21,960 nucleotides of DNA from a virus: the IMG/VR virus record IMGVR_UViG_3300031278_000016, positions 1-21,960 of that record; one strand, given 5' to 3'. Positions 1 to 6,828 of the stretch are shown here, one piece after another; the first letter of the stretch is position 1; each line of letters opens with the position of its first letter. Position numbers and translations under genes: made by a program. The notes below the pieces were generated by a model. It was not told the origin of the DNA and did no database searches. It was given only the letters and a program-made list of their open reading frames with translations.

Positions 1-100
1 CAGCGAACTCTACAAAACCTACCGTGAAGAGGTGAGTGACCTTACGATGCCAAGAGGGAAGCGTCCTCCAGGAGGGATCCTTTTGACTACCAATAACTAA
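1..100 (+). CDS. C-terminal end of an unidentified protein (partial)
   Basis: The reading frame starting at base 2 is open from the window edge to a TAA at 98-100 and gives about 32 residues ending in PGGILLTTNN. It is followed 11 bases later by the next start codon on the same strand, as expected in a phage operon. The segment is basic and proline/glycine-rich near its end (PRGKRPPGG) and shows no domain I recognise. It is too short to assign a function. The alternative is that it is non-coding leader, but the other two plus frames close earlier or lack context. Confidence 0.45.
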   Translation, partial: SELYKTYREEVSDLTMPRGKRPPGGILLTTNN

Positions 101-111
101 TTGAAGGTTTT

Positions 112-324
112 ATGTTTGTTGTAATGCGCAGTGATTTATCATCAATTCTAATGTCAAATGGAAAAATAATGACATGGAATAGCTTCGGTTTAGCTGAAAA
201 ATCTGCGAAGAATTTTAATGGTTATGCTGTCTCATATGAACTAGCTGTAAAACTTCTTGACCTCCAACAAAGCAATCCAGCCGACAGGCTAACGCCTGCG
301 CCTGATCGCTGCGAATATAGATGA
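112..324 (+). CDS. Small hypothetical phage protein, 70 aa
   Basis: A 70-residue ORF with an AAGG ribosome binding site five bases before the ATG. Its composition is ordinary for a soluble protein: the middle (around residues 14-50, with NGKIMTWNSFG and a Lys/Ala helix) could form a small alpha/beta fold that includes a helix rich in Ala and Leu (SYELAVKLLDL). I do not recognise the family. It ends six bases before the methyltransferase start codon, so the two are probably co-translated. Small accessory ORFs of this kind are common upstream of phage methyltransferase genes, but no role can be inferred. Confidence 0.6.
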   Translation: MFVVMRSDLSSILMSNGKIMTWNSFGLAEKSAKNFNGYAVSYELAVKLLDLQQSNPADRLTPAPDRCEYR

Positions 325-330
325 ATTAGA

Positions 331-759
331 ATGACCCTTTATTACCAAGATAATCACATTACGATTTTAAATGGCCATGTCCTCACAGAGTTAAGAGGCC
401 TCCCCAGTGAGTCGATACAGTGTGTTTGCACATCGCCACCTTACTGGGGCCTAAGAGATTATGGCCTTGAACCGCAGATATGGGATGACCCAGGGGGATG
501 TGAGCACGAGTGGGTGGCCACCGAAGCTCCCGGTGGAAATGGGTCTGGAACTTCCTTTCATCGTAATAAAGAACATGCCGCCCGAATCCGTGGAGGCCTC
601 CAGCCTGGATTTTGCCTCCATTGCGGAGCCTGGCGTGGCTCCCTGGGCCTCGAACCAGTACCGGACTGTGGAAGGCCATTTATGGAATTAAAACCAGATT
701 TAACAGAAAAAGAAAGAGAATATGTAATGGATGAATTAAAGAAAGCGGGGTTGATTTAA
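331..759 (+). CDS. N-terminal half of a split DNA methyltransferase (beta-class N4/N6)
   Basis: This ORF carries the catalytic motif IV TSPPYWGLRDYG at residues 34-45, typical of amino-methyltransferases that modify N6 of adenine or N4 of cytosine. A Cys/His cluster follows (CEH near residue 57, then CLHC) and then WRGSLGLEPVPD, a segment that in phage methylases of this type is normally followed closely by a helix like the one at residues 31-48 of the downstream ORF at 1417. Here the ORF instead runs 26 further residues (FMELKPDLTEKE...) and stops at a TAA whose TTAA palindrome is also the stop of the antisense HNH gene. The AdoMet-binding motif I is missing from this half and found in the ORF at 1417-2436. 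The gene is therefore split by the HNH insertion; whether the two halves assemble into an enzyme is not known. Confidence 0.85.
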   Translation: MTLYYQDNHITILNGHVLTELRGLPSESIQCVCTSPPYWGLRDYGLEPQIWDDPGGCEHEWVATEAPGGNGSGTSFHRNKEHAARIRGGLQPGFCLHCGAWRGSLGLEPVPDCGRPFMELKPDLTEKEREYVMDELKKAGLI

Positions 760-1376
760 CGTGGAATCTTTGGCTTTTTCATGCCCTTATGTGCTTTTTG
801 ATGACATGGTTTACAAAGAGTTATTCCATTATCAAGATCATAGGCAAGGTCAGGTCTTTCCCAATAATGTATTTTATGGTGAATTTGAAGGACAATCTTT
901 TTTCCATTTCCATTCTTTGCACCACATTTTTGGCAAGTATAATTATCCCTTACAAGGCATTTATCATGCCATTCAATATACTCAGGCTCTTTGTAGCGAG
1001 CTTGCCTTGATTTTGCAAGACCACCTTTCCACATGGGATGATCTGGGCCTGATTTGCGTGGAGCATTTTTCATTCCCTCGACCCAAGCATTTATTACTTT
1101 TTGAGAAGGTTTCCTGCCTGTTGGTTTACCCTTCAATGCTTTGGAAATTCTTCTTTTCTTTTTTTCAGGGCATGGCACACCTAATGAGGTTGGTTTCCCT
1201 TTCCTTGATTCAGAAATCTTTTTACGGGCTTTATCAGATTTTGCAGGGTTGCGAAGAGGGTTATTTCTATAAGCCATTTTACACGCAACAGAACAAAACT
1301 CTTGGTCTTCACGCATACGCTTTGAAAATTCTTGGCCACATTGTTTACAAATTTTCGTTCTTATTCGATAAACCAT
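756..1376 (-). CDS. HNH homing endonuclease with NUMOD3-like repeats, antisense, splitting the methyltransferase gene
   Basis: A 206-residue protein on the minus strand. Residues 10-32 hold a Cys4 zinc knuckle (C10, C13, C28, C32). Residues about 47-67 and 72-92 are two NUMOD3-like DNA-binding repeats (SESRKGKPT and SKALKGKPTGRK). Residues 148-196 are the HNH nuclease: CQKC, the IHHK catalytic pair (H166, H167), N183 and a closing CKPCHQKAH. This order is typical of phage homing endonucleases. An AGAGG ribosome binding site precedes the ATG on the minus strand. The gene ends at the TTAA shared with the stop of the upstream methyltransferase half, and only about 40 bases separate its start from the downstream half. 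I see no group I intron core around it, so it looks like a free-standing endonuclease inserted in a gene rather than an intron-borne one. Confidence 0.9.
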   Translation of the reverse strand: MVYRIRTKICKQCGQEFSKRMREDQEFCSVACKMAYRNNPLRNPAKSDKARKKISESRKGKPTSLGVPCPEKKKRRISKALKGKPTGRKPSQKVINAWVEGMKNAPRKSGPDHPMWKGGLAKSRQARYKEPEYIEWHDKCLVRDNYTCQKCGAKNGNGKKIVLQIHHKIHYWERPDLAYDLDNGITLCKPCHQKAHKGMKKPKIPR

Positions 1377-1416
1377 TTTTAACCTCTAACCCTAAGTTAC
1401 CATATAAGGTGTTTTA

Positions 1417-2436
1417 ATGCAAGAAAAAATTGTACTCCCATCATATAAAGTTCCACCTCATTTACAAAAGTATTTTCAAACAAAATTGGATAATTGCTAT
1501 GTCTGTCATTTAGTTAGCATATTCAGAGAGGTCAAACGAGTGTTACGAAAGGATGGGACGCTTTGGTTGAATTTGGGGGATAGTTATGCTCGAAGTCCAT
1601 CAAAGGGCGTTAAGTTTCAAGCTGGCCCTTCCACTTATCTCAAAAATCAACAAGCAGAAGAACTAAACAGAGACCCGGAAGTTCCAGCTGGGTTAAAAGA
1701 AAAGGATCTTTGCATGATCCCAGCCCGTGTCGCCCTGGCCCTTCAGGCCGATGGTTGGCATCTCCGTTCTCAGATCCCATGGGTCAAGCGAAACTGTATG
1801 CCCGAGAGCACCAAGGATCGACCTACTTCGGCAATCGAATATTTCTACCTCCTCACCAAAAGTAAAAAATATTTCTACAATTACGAGGCAGTCAAACTGC
1901 CGGCATCCCCTGACACCCATGCCCGGTATGCCCGCGGGAGAAGCGACAACCATAAAAAGCCTAGCGGTTGGGATATAGACCCAGGACACCACGGGGCTTT
2001 TCATCGAAAAGGCAGGGCACCGGGAGTAAACCCGAAATGTACAAAGTCGGGATCCGGCATAAAGCAGAATGAATCCTTTTCCGGTGTTGTCAAGGACGTT
2101 GTGCAAACGAGAATGAGAAGAAATTCCGATTGGTTTTTTGAATCGTTTCAGGGCCTCTTATTAAACGAAGAAGAGGAGCCTTTAGCTTTTATTGTGAATT
2201 CCAAGGGAACGAAAGAGGCTCATTTTGCCACCTTTCCGGAGAAGATAGTAGAGCCCTGTATCAAGGCAGGATCCCAGGCAGGAGATACTATACTCGACCC
2301 CTTCAGTGGCAGTGGTACGATCGGGATTGTGGCTAAAAGGTTAAATCGTAAAGCCGTATTGATAGAACTAAAAAAAGAATATTGCGATATGCCATTATGC
2401 AAACTGGCACAGGAGAAAATGTTTTGGGGTCAATAG
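1417..2436 (+). CDS. C-terminal half of a split DNA methyltransferase (AdoMet-binding part)
   Basis: A 339-residue ORF continuing the methyltransferase begun at 331. Residues about 27-57 contain the conserved stretch CYVCHLV...FREVKRVL and then DGTLWLNLGDSYA. The middle holds the IPWVKRNCMPES and RPTSAIEYFYLLTKSKKYFYN segments seen in phage DNA methylases. Residues 294-300 are motif I DPFSGSG, the AdoMet-binding loop, near the C terminus, which gives the beta-class order (motif IV before motif I). AAGGTG six bases upstream of the ATG could allow separate initiation. The first 25 residues look protein-like and probably belong to the original gene, so the HNH insertion seems to have left both flanking coding parts intact. 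Together the halves would give about 480 residues. Confidence 0.85.
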   Translation: MQEKIVLPSYKVPPHLQKYFQTKLDNCYVCHLVSIFREVKRVLRKDGTLWLNLGDSYARSPSKGVKFQAGPSTYLKNQQAEELNRDPEVPAGLKEKDLCMIPARVALALQADGWHLRSQIPWVKRNCMPESTKDRPTSAIEYFYLLTKSKKYFYNYEAVKLPASPDTHARYARGRSDNHKKPSGWDIDPGHHGAFHRKGRAPGVNPKCTKSGSGIKQNESFSGVVKDVVQTRMRRNSDWFFESFQGLLLNEEEEPLAFIVNSKGTKEAHFATFPEKIVEPCIKAGSQAGDTILDPFSGSGTIGIVAKRLNRKAVLIELKKEYCDMPLCKLAQEKMFWGQ

Positions 2437-2465
2437 TCTACCATTTCCAGAGAGAGCCATATAAT

Positions 2466-3332
2466 ATGAACATCAATCTCGTAACAGACGCTAAATATCA
2501 TAACCTAGCCCTTATGAGGCTCTCGAAGCATTACAAAGAGCGTGGGCATCATATTTTTTTAAATGGTGTAGGAAAATTTGAGCTTACCTTTGGATCATGG
2601 CTTTTTACGTGGAGCCAAAAACAACCGTGCGATATTGAAGGTGGCCCTGGTATAGATCCTGCTTTAACACTCGAAAATCAACTACCTTACATCAATTTCA
2701 ATGGGAAACCTGATTACTCTCTTTTCAACCTCAATTACTCTCTCGGCTACACATGGTCATATTGTCCCCGCAAATGCCCTTTCTGCATAGTGCCTCTTCA
2801 AAACAATCCCAAAGATCATCATTCAATATGGGAGTTTCACGATATCCGGTTCAAAGAAATTTGTCTCCTAAACAACAATACTTTTTCGGACCCCCAATGG
2901 CGAGAAACCTTCCAGGAAATATGGGAAACAGATCTCATTTTGAACGATGAAAATGGATATGATTTAAGGTTTTTGGATGATGAAAAAGCAGACGCCCTTA
3001 AGAGAACGAAATTTAAAAATAATCGTATCTATTTTGCCTGGGACCGAATGCAGGATGAAAAGGAAATAATTGCTGGTTTTGAGATCTTAAAGAAGTTCAA
3101 ACTTGCTCGGCATGATACCGTTATTTATGTACTTGTAGGATTTGATACTACAGAAGAAGAGGACTTTTATCGGCTTCAAAAGATCCACGATTATGGCATG
3201 AGCCCTTATGTAATGCCGTTTAGAAAGAATGATAGACATCTCTATGCGTTGAAACGATTTATTGATCAAAGAGCTTACCGGCAATATTCAACGATAAGGG
3301 AAGCGTGGAAAGCATATCGGTATAAAGAATAA
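2466..3332 (+). CDS. Radical SAM protein
   Basis: A 288-residue protein. The start at 2466 is chosen because it clears the methyltransferase stop and begins a conserved-looking segment (NLVTDAKYHNLALMRLSKHYKERGH), which resembles the cobalamin-binding-like N terminus of some radical SAM proteins. C100, C104 and C107 form the CxxxCxxC iron-sulfur motif (CPRKCPFC, with an aromatic before the last Cys) that cleaves S-adenosylmethionine to start a radical reaction. Later strands (ICLLNNNTF, RIYFAWDRM, VIYVLVGFDTTEEED) fit the radical SAM barrel. It follows the methyltransferase, so a role in modifying nucleic acid or nucleotides is possible but not shown. The substrate cannot be told from sequence. 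The upstream ribosome binding site is weak. Confidence 0.88.
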   Translation: MNINLVTDAKYHNLALMRLSKHYKERGHHIFLNGVGKFELTFGSWLFTWSQKQPCDIEGGPGIDPALTLENQLPYINFNGKPDYSLFNLNYSLGYTWSYCPRKCPFCIVPLQNNPKDHHSIWEFHDIRFKEICLLNNNTFSDPQWRETFQEIWETDLILNDENGYDLRFLDDEKADALKRTKFKNNRIYFAWDRMQDEKEIIAGFEILKKFKLARHDTVIYVLVGFDTTEEEDFYRLQKIHDYGMSPYVMPFRKNDRHLYALKRFIDQRAYRQYSTIREAWKAYRYKE

Positions 3333-3353
3333 CATCTAACAAAGGAGGCTTTC

Positions 3354-3884
3354 ATGGGAGAAGCATCGACAAGTTTTCAAGGTTATGAAGGCGAGGGCGA
3401 AAGCAACATCGTCAGAAAAACTACATCTAAATGGCTGAAGCACCACTTCACCACCGAGGAGCGATCTGATCTGGTGGAAACAATGAGTGAGGGAGTGATC
3501 GAGCTTAATTCCCTCCAAGAAGAGAAGAAAACTGTGGTATCTCAGTACCAGAGCAAGATCAACGAGGTACAGGCCAAGGTCCATACGGCAGCCCAGAGGC
3601 TAAGCAGCGGCTTTGAGATGCGGATGCAGGATTGCGAAATCGTCTACGACTATGATCATAAGACCGTGGAAGTTTTTCAACTGGATCCGCTGGATCTGAT
3701 CGAAGAGCGCACCATGACCGCACAGGAGTTACAGATGGCCATGGATTTTGACCGGGAGCAAAAACCCGAGGAGACATCAGAGGACCAAGAAGAAGGCCAA
3801 AGAGAAGGTGAAGGCCAGGGTGAAATAACATTTGATACCGGGGGAACTACTGCGGTCCAAGACGAGGAACCAACCGATGGATAA
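3354..3884 (+). CDS. Conserved phage coiled-coil protein, 176 aa
   Basis: A 176-residue protein with a perfect AAAGGAGG ribosome binding site. Residues about 36-85 are a long helical segment with Glu/Lys-rich heptads, predicted to form a coiled coil. The segment after it (SSGFEMRMQDCEIVYDYDHKTVEVFQLD..., ending in EERTMTAQELQ) resembles a widespread phage family of unknown function in which a coiled coil precedes a short beta hairpin. The C-terminal 40 residues are acidic and low complexity. It is the first gene of the overlapping operon that leads to the replication-type protein. I do not know its function; a role in early takeover or recombination would be speculation. Confidence 0.75.
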   Translation: MGEASTSFQGYEGEGESNIVRKTTSKWLKHHFTTEERSDLVETMSEGVIELNSLQEEKKTVVSQYQSKINEVQAKVHTAAQRLSSGFEMRMQDCEIVYDYDHKTVEVFQLDPLDLIEERTMTAQELQMAMDFDREQKPEETSEDQEEGQREGEGQGEITFDTGGTTAVQDEEPTDG

Positions 3885-4200
3885 AAATGATTTTCTATGG
3901 GGTAAAAGGATTACCTTCCGTCTGGGGCGGCCTGTTTCGAGGTTCGGGTTTGAGATGTTAATCCATACTGTTGATCAGGCAGAGATTGTCCGGCCAATAG
4001 CATTGGAAAAATTAAACAAAGGGGAATTTGTTGAACCTACTCTCTGTTTTGAAACTGAGGGAGCACAGATTCTGATGGATGAATTATGGAGGCTTGGAGT
4101 GAGGCCATCCCAAGAAGGAAGTACAAGCCAACTTGCAGCCATAAAATATCATCTTGAGGATATGAGAGCTATCTTGAAGAAAAAAGGAGTCCTGGAATGA
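3877..4200 (+). CDS. Conserved small phage protein, 107 aa
   Basis: The start at 3877 overlaps the previous stop by eight bases and is preceded by GAGGAA at suitable spacing; an upstream in-frame ATG at 3832 lacks this support. The protein has an N-terminal strand-rich part (FTFR-like ITFRLGRPVSRFG) and a C-terminal helical region with ILMDELWRLGVRPSQEG followed by QLAAIKYHLEDMRAIL. That C-terminal pattern (a helix, then GxRPxxG, then LxAxxxHLEDMR) is one I know from many phage proteins of unknown function. It overlaps the next gene by four bases (ATGA). Role unknown. Confidence 0.75.
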   Translation: MDKNDFLWGKRITFRLGRPVSRFGFEMLIHTVDQAEIVRPIALEKLNKGEFVEPTLCFETEGAQILMDELWRLGVRPSQEGSTSQLAAIKYHLEDMRAILKKKGVLE

Positions 4201-4403
4201 ATGATACATATGTCCAACCCATCAAGGCGCGGCTGATTTTCCATAATCTCACTAAGAGACAAAAAGACCACTTGAAGCAGGCTCAGCAGCATCTGGCTTT
4301 TGCCGGCGTGCATTTCACGAGCCACTATGAGGCTTCTGTCAGTTCTTATGTGTGGGAATTGGATACGTTGAAGGGGGCGGTGTTGGTGGAGAAGGAATAT
4401 TAA
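4197..4403 (+). CDS. Small hypothetical protein, 68 aa
   Basis: A 68-residue ORF coupled to its upstream neighbour by a four-base ATGA overlap and ending directly before the next ATG at 4404. It contains a helix (NLTKRQKDHLKQAQQHLAFAG) followed by two probable strands ending in a short hydrophobic tail (WELDTLKGAVLVEKEY). I do not recognise a family. The tight spacing on both sides supports it as a real gene of the operon. Confidence 0.65.
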   Translation: MNDTYVQPIKARLIFHNLTKRQKDHLKQAQQHLAFAGVHFTSHYEASVSSYVWELDTLKGAVLVEKEY

Positions 4404-4946
4404 ATGAGATCCCCCTGCTTAAATTGTGAGCATCTCACCGAGAGCAAAGATAACGAACGGTGTCAGAATTGCCCTGATCGGATTCGCTATGCCATTGAGT
4501 GTGGGGATTTACCCAAGGACGTGTTGAATACATTAGATGAAAGTCAGCCTGGAAAAGTGCCAAGGGAGAAAACTGTTGAACCAAAGAATAAGGAAAAAGA
4601 AGATTCGATCCCGTCCGTAAAGCTCTGCAAGGAGTGTCATAAGGAACCGGCTACGATAAAGGATATGTGTAAGAAATGCTACATGAGAAACTATATGAGA
4701 GGAAGAAAGAAAGAGGATAAGTCTATGGCAAAAAAAGTATCTCCAAAAATCGAAGATGAGAATGAGGAAAAAACTTTTTCCGATAGTAGGATGAGTGTGA
4801 AAATCAATTTCGCAAGGCCTTACAAGCAGGTTTATCTTGATCTTCAAGAGATAGCTGAAAAGGAATTGAGGCCCATCAACAATATGGCGCGGTATTTTAT
4901 TGTGCGTGGAATCGAACGGTATAAAACGGGGAAACAGAATGCCTGA
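4404..4946 (+). CDS. Zinc-binding protein with a ribbon-helix-helix-like C terminus
   Basis: A 180-residue protein with two cysteine clusters: CLNC...CQNC within residues 5-23, and CKEC...CKKC near residues 73-91, each a likely zinc site. After a Lys-rich linker, the last 50 residues read SVKINF, then a helix (QVYLDLQEIAEKEL), then NNMARYFIVRGIERY. This strand-helix-helix order resembles the ribbon-helix-helix fold used by phage DNA-binding regulators. A transcription regulator that recognises DNA through the C-terminal part is a reasonable inference. It sits in the operon immediately ahead of the replication-type gene and overlaps it by eight bases. Confidence 0.65.
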   Translation: MRSPCLNCEHLTESKDNERCQNCPDRIRYAIECGDLPKDVLNTLDESQPGKVPREKTVEPKNKEKEDSIPSVKLCKECHKEPATIKDMCKKCYMRNYMRGRKKEDKSMAKKVSPKIEDENEEKTFSDSRMSVKINFARPYKQVYLDLQEIAEKELRPINNMARYFIVRGIERYKTGKQNA

Positions 4947-5802
4947 GGATATCAGATTGCTTACCTCTTGGCGAGGTCACAGGAAACAAAGAAAGCTTAG
5001 GCGCCTTCTCGGATATGAAGGTGAGATACATTGGATTTATTTGCTTTTGTCGGTACGAGAGAATAAGCCTGATGGAAAGCTCACCAATATGACGAATCAG
5101 GATATAGCAGATGATGCAGATTGGGAAGGTGATGCCAATGAGTTTGTTCGGGTTCTGTGTGATGAATGCAGGCTTTTGGACAGAGGAGAAAATGGGGATT
5201 ATAGGGTACATGATTGGGAAGACCATAATCCGTATGCGTTCCATAGCAAAGATAGATCGGAAAAATCGCGTAGGGCAGCGCTTATTCGGCATGGGGTTAT
5301 AAATAAAGATGATCCTCTGCCCGATGATGCCAGTAGCAAGCCAAATAGTGCCAAGCGCATGCCCGATAAGAATTTAGCATGCCAAGAAAAAAACGGGGAT
5401 GCCCCTTCTCCTTCCCCTTCTCCTTCTCCTATTCCTTTATCCTTTCAGGATAAAGGACGCAACTCGGCTCCCTCCTTTTTCGATATTGAAGAGGTCAAAA
5501 ACCTCTGCCAAGAGCTCAGGGAATTCTACCGCATCCATCCAAAAGCGACTTGCAGGAAATTCGACCCAGGGGAATTCATAGGCACAAATCTCAAAAACAG
5601 AAAGACAGTCGCTCACCCAGGAGCATTGCTCCATGCGTTGCGAAGGTTGAACAAAGAGAAAGACGTGATCAGAGGGGACCCCCGGGCCTATGTGCAGAAA
5701 ATATTCAACAGCGAGAACCCGAAATACACCAAACAGCAAGCGGATGAAAAGAGCCAGCGGTATAAGAATGAGCTTATAGCATTCGTTGAGAGGATGAAAT
5801 GA
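4939..5802 (+). CDS. Phage replication-type winged-helix protein (initiator or helicase-loader candidate)
   Basis: A 287-residue protein; the start at 4939 follows a GGGGAA box and begins MPEDIRLLTSW. Residues 1-100 resemble the N-terminal winged-helix part of phage replication proteins: a segment LGYEGEIHWIYLLLSVRENKPDGKL, then the helix NQDIADDADWEGDANEFVRVLCDECRLLDR and a strand-turn-strand hairpin. A Ser/Pro repeat linker (about residues 155-165, bases 5400-5440) separates it from a C-terminal helical region (about 180-287) with FREF-like helices and DPRAYVQKIF. This two-domain design with a flexible linker is common among phage replication initiators and loaders. The neighbouring HTH and zinc proteins fit an early module. 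The assignment is by architecture, not by a catalytic motif. Confidence 0.6.
   Translation: MPEDIRLLTSWRGHRKQRKLRRLLGYEGEIHWIYLLLSVRENKPDGKLTNMTNQDIADDADWEGDANEFVRVLCDECRLLDRGENGDYRVHDWEDHNPYAFHSKDRSEKSRRAALIRHGVINKDDPLPDDASSKPNSAKRMPDKNLACQEKNGDAPSPSPSPSPIPLSFQDKGRNSAPSFFDIEEVKNLCQELREFYRIHPKATCRKFDPGEFIGTNLKNRKTVAHPGALLHALRRLNKEKDVIRGDPRAYVQKIFNSENPKYTKQQADEKSQRYKNELIAFVERMK
5400..5440 (+). repeat. Short CCTTCT-type microsatellite coding a Ser-Pro linker
   Basis: Bases here alternate CCT and TCT/TCC codons and encode alternating Ser and Pro residues inside the replication-type gene. The repeat is in frame and sits exactly between the two apparent domains. Such tracts can change length by slippage in 6-base steps, altering linker length without breaking the frame. 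Confidence 0.6.
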
Positions 5803-6062
5803 ATGAGGATTATTGGATTACCGGTTATAAGCATCTAGGCCTGTATTTGGGTGTAAATGCTAAAACAGCCTACCGCTACGTCCGGTATTTTGGCCTTCCT
5901 GCTCGTCGGCATGGTCCGGGTAAACTCGTGAGAGTTTTGAAGTCTGAAGTGGATATTTGGATTGATCGGTTTGACTATTATAAAAAAAATGAAGGTGTCC
6001 ACAAAAAGGGTAAACTAAGTATACAAAACGACCACAAAACGACCAAACTTGTCCATTCTTAG
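5799..6062 (+). CDS. Excisionase/MerR-like helix-turn-helix protein, 87 aa
   Basis: An 87-residue protein whose start overlaps the previous stop by four bases (ATGA). Residues 6-58 follow the pattern of small DNA-binding proteins of the excisionase and MerR type: a first helix (GYKHLGLYLGVN), a recognition-type helix (AKTAYRYVRYFG), a wing with basic residues (LPARRHGPGKLVRV), and a closing hydrophobic helix (SEVDIWIDRF). The tail is Lys-rich. It probably binds DNA as an early or architectural regulator. No integrase lies in this window, so excision itself is not established. Confidence 0.7.
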   Translation: MNEDYWITGYKHLGLYLGVNAKTAYRYVRYFGLPARRHGPGKLVRVLKSEVDIWIDRFDYYKKNEGVHKKGKLSIQNDHKTTKLVHS

Positions 6063-6067
6063 TGAGG

Positions 6068-6097
6068 TTGACAAACCAAAATGGAGTAATTCATACT
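6068..6097 (+). promoter_or_regulatory. Candidate sigma70 promoter
   Basis: A perfect -35 box TTGACA at 6068-6073 is followed after 18 bases by CATACT (6092-6097), a four-of-six match to the -10 box. It lies in the only intergenic gap between the early-type operon and the genes that lead into the packaging module. Transcription would run into the ORFs at 6129 and 6342. It rests on two short motifs only. Confidence 0.45.
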
Positions 6098-6128
6098 TAT
6101 CTCAATCTTTTAAATCCCTATCGCTATC

Positions 6129-6326
6129 ATGAAAAAAGATCAATTTGATCAGATATGCGAAACGGTACGAAGCTACACCATGGAACTTGAATCGATACTC
6201 CACCACAATTACGCAAACCATCTATATGATGATATTCCGGCAGAATTACTCATTGATGAGTTGCTCAGCAAACAGCAGAGATTTACCGTTCGCATAAGAG
6301 AGCTACGATCAAAACTAAAAATTTAA
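6129..6326 (+). CDS. Small hypothetical protein, 65 aa
   Basis: A 65-residue, mostly helical ORF (DQICETVRSYTMELESILHH, then AELLIDELLSKQQRFTVRIRELRSKL) that ends 16 bases before the next start. There is no clear ribosome binding site ahead of the ATG, which weakens the call. No family recognised. The helical, charged pattern would allow a small dimeric coiled-coil protein. Confidence 0.5.
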   Translation: MKKDQFDQICETVRSYTMELESILHHNYANHLYDDIPAELLIDELLSKQQRFTVRIRELRSKLKI

Positions 6327-6341
6327 ACAATGGAGGTCGAG

Positions 6342-6797
6342 ATGAAGAAAGTTAGCTATTTCAACAGAATGCTGATTGTGTTGGCGGTGGTTGCGGTATT
6401 TGCGTTGCTGATGCCGCAGCTGGCTGTATCGGCTCCTCAATCAGTGGAAACGGTGGAGCTTTCAAATCTTCTATTCAACGGCCAACCTAGCGGGATTGTC
6501 GTGCCAAAGGAGTGCGGGGATTTTTCGTTGTTTCCAGGTCATGATTTTATATTGATTGGTGAGGAAACCGTTATCTACGAAAAAATTGATGTCCAGAACA
6601 AGAGGGCTTTTACGCTGCTGTTGTTGATGGAGTGTCCCAAAGCGCTTGTGCTCCAGGTTTATAACGGTAAAACAGAAATTGCTGAATTCTGGCTGTATGA
6701 TAGCGAAGGTTTACCCCACAAGATTTCAAAAGCAGAGGCCAATAAAGTGTGGCTTGGCGAACCTCATTTATTGTGTGCTAAGGATTATAAAACATAA
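6342..6797 (+). CDS. Exported hypothetical protein with signal peptide, 151 aa
   Basis: The start at 6342 is chosen over an in-frame ATG at 6330 because GGAGG lies at the right distance only for 6342. Residues 1-30 form a classic signal peptide: a basic start (MKKVSYFNR), a hydrophobic core (MLIVLAVVAVFALLM), and a possible cleavage after AVS at residue 30. The mature part looks beta-rich (IVVPKECGDFSLFPGHDFILIG, ALVLQVYNGKTEIAEFWLYD) with three cysteines, which could form disulfides in the periplasm. It lies just upstream of the terminase genes. A membrane- or periplasm-acting phage protein, for example in exclusion or host modification, is possible but unproven. Confidence 0.75.
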   Translation: MKKVSYFNRMLIVLAVVAVFALLMPQLAVSAPQSVETVELSNLLFNGQPSGIVVPKECGDFSLFPGHDFILIGEETVIYEKIDVQNKRAFTLLLLMECPKALVLQVYNGKTEIAEFWLYDSEGLPHKISKAEANKVWLGEPHLLCAKDYKT

Positions 6798-6828
6798 TCT
6801 GATTTGGAATTTAGGTTAAGTTAAGCCT

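Noticed and set aside
756-1416. A group I intron around the methyltransferase HNH gene
   Set aside because: Only a few bases on one side and about 40 on the other are outside the HNH coding sequence, and no P, Q, R or S elements are visible. A free-standing insertion explains it better.
761-1417. Plus-strand ORF of 218 residues
   Set aside because: It is the complement of the HNH gene, which has full zinc, NUMOD3-like and HNH motifs; the plus-strand translation is Phe/Leu-rich with no motif.
5799-6062. Excisionase with a nearby integrase or attachment site
   Set aside because: The HTH protein looks excisionase-like, but no integrase, tRNA or att-like repeat occurs in the window, so lysogeny is not supported.
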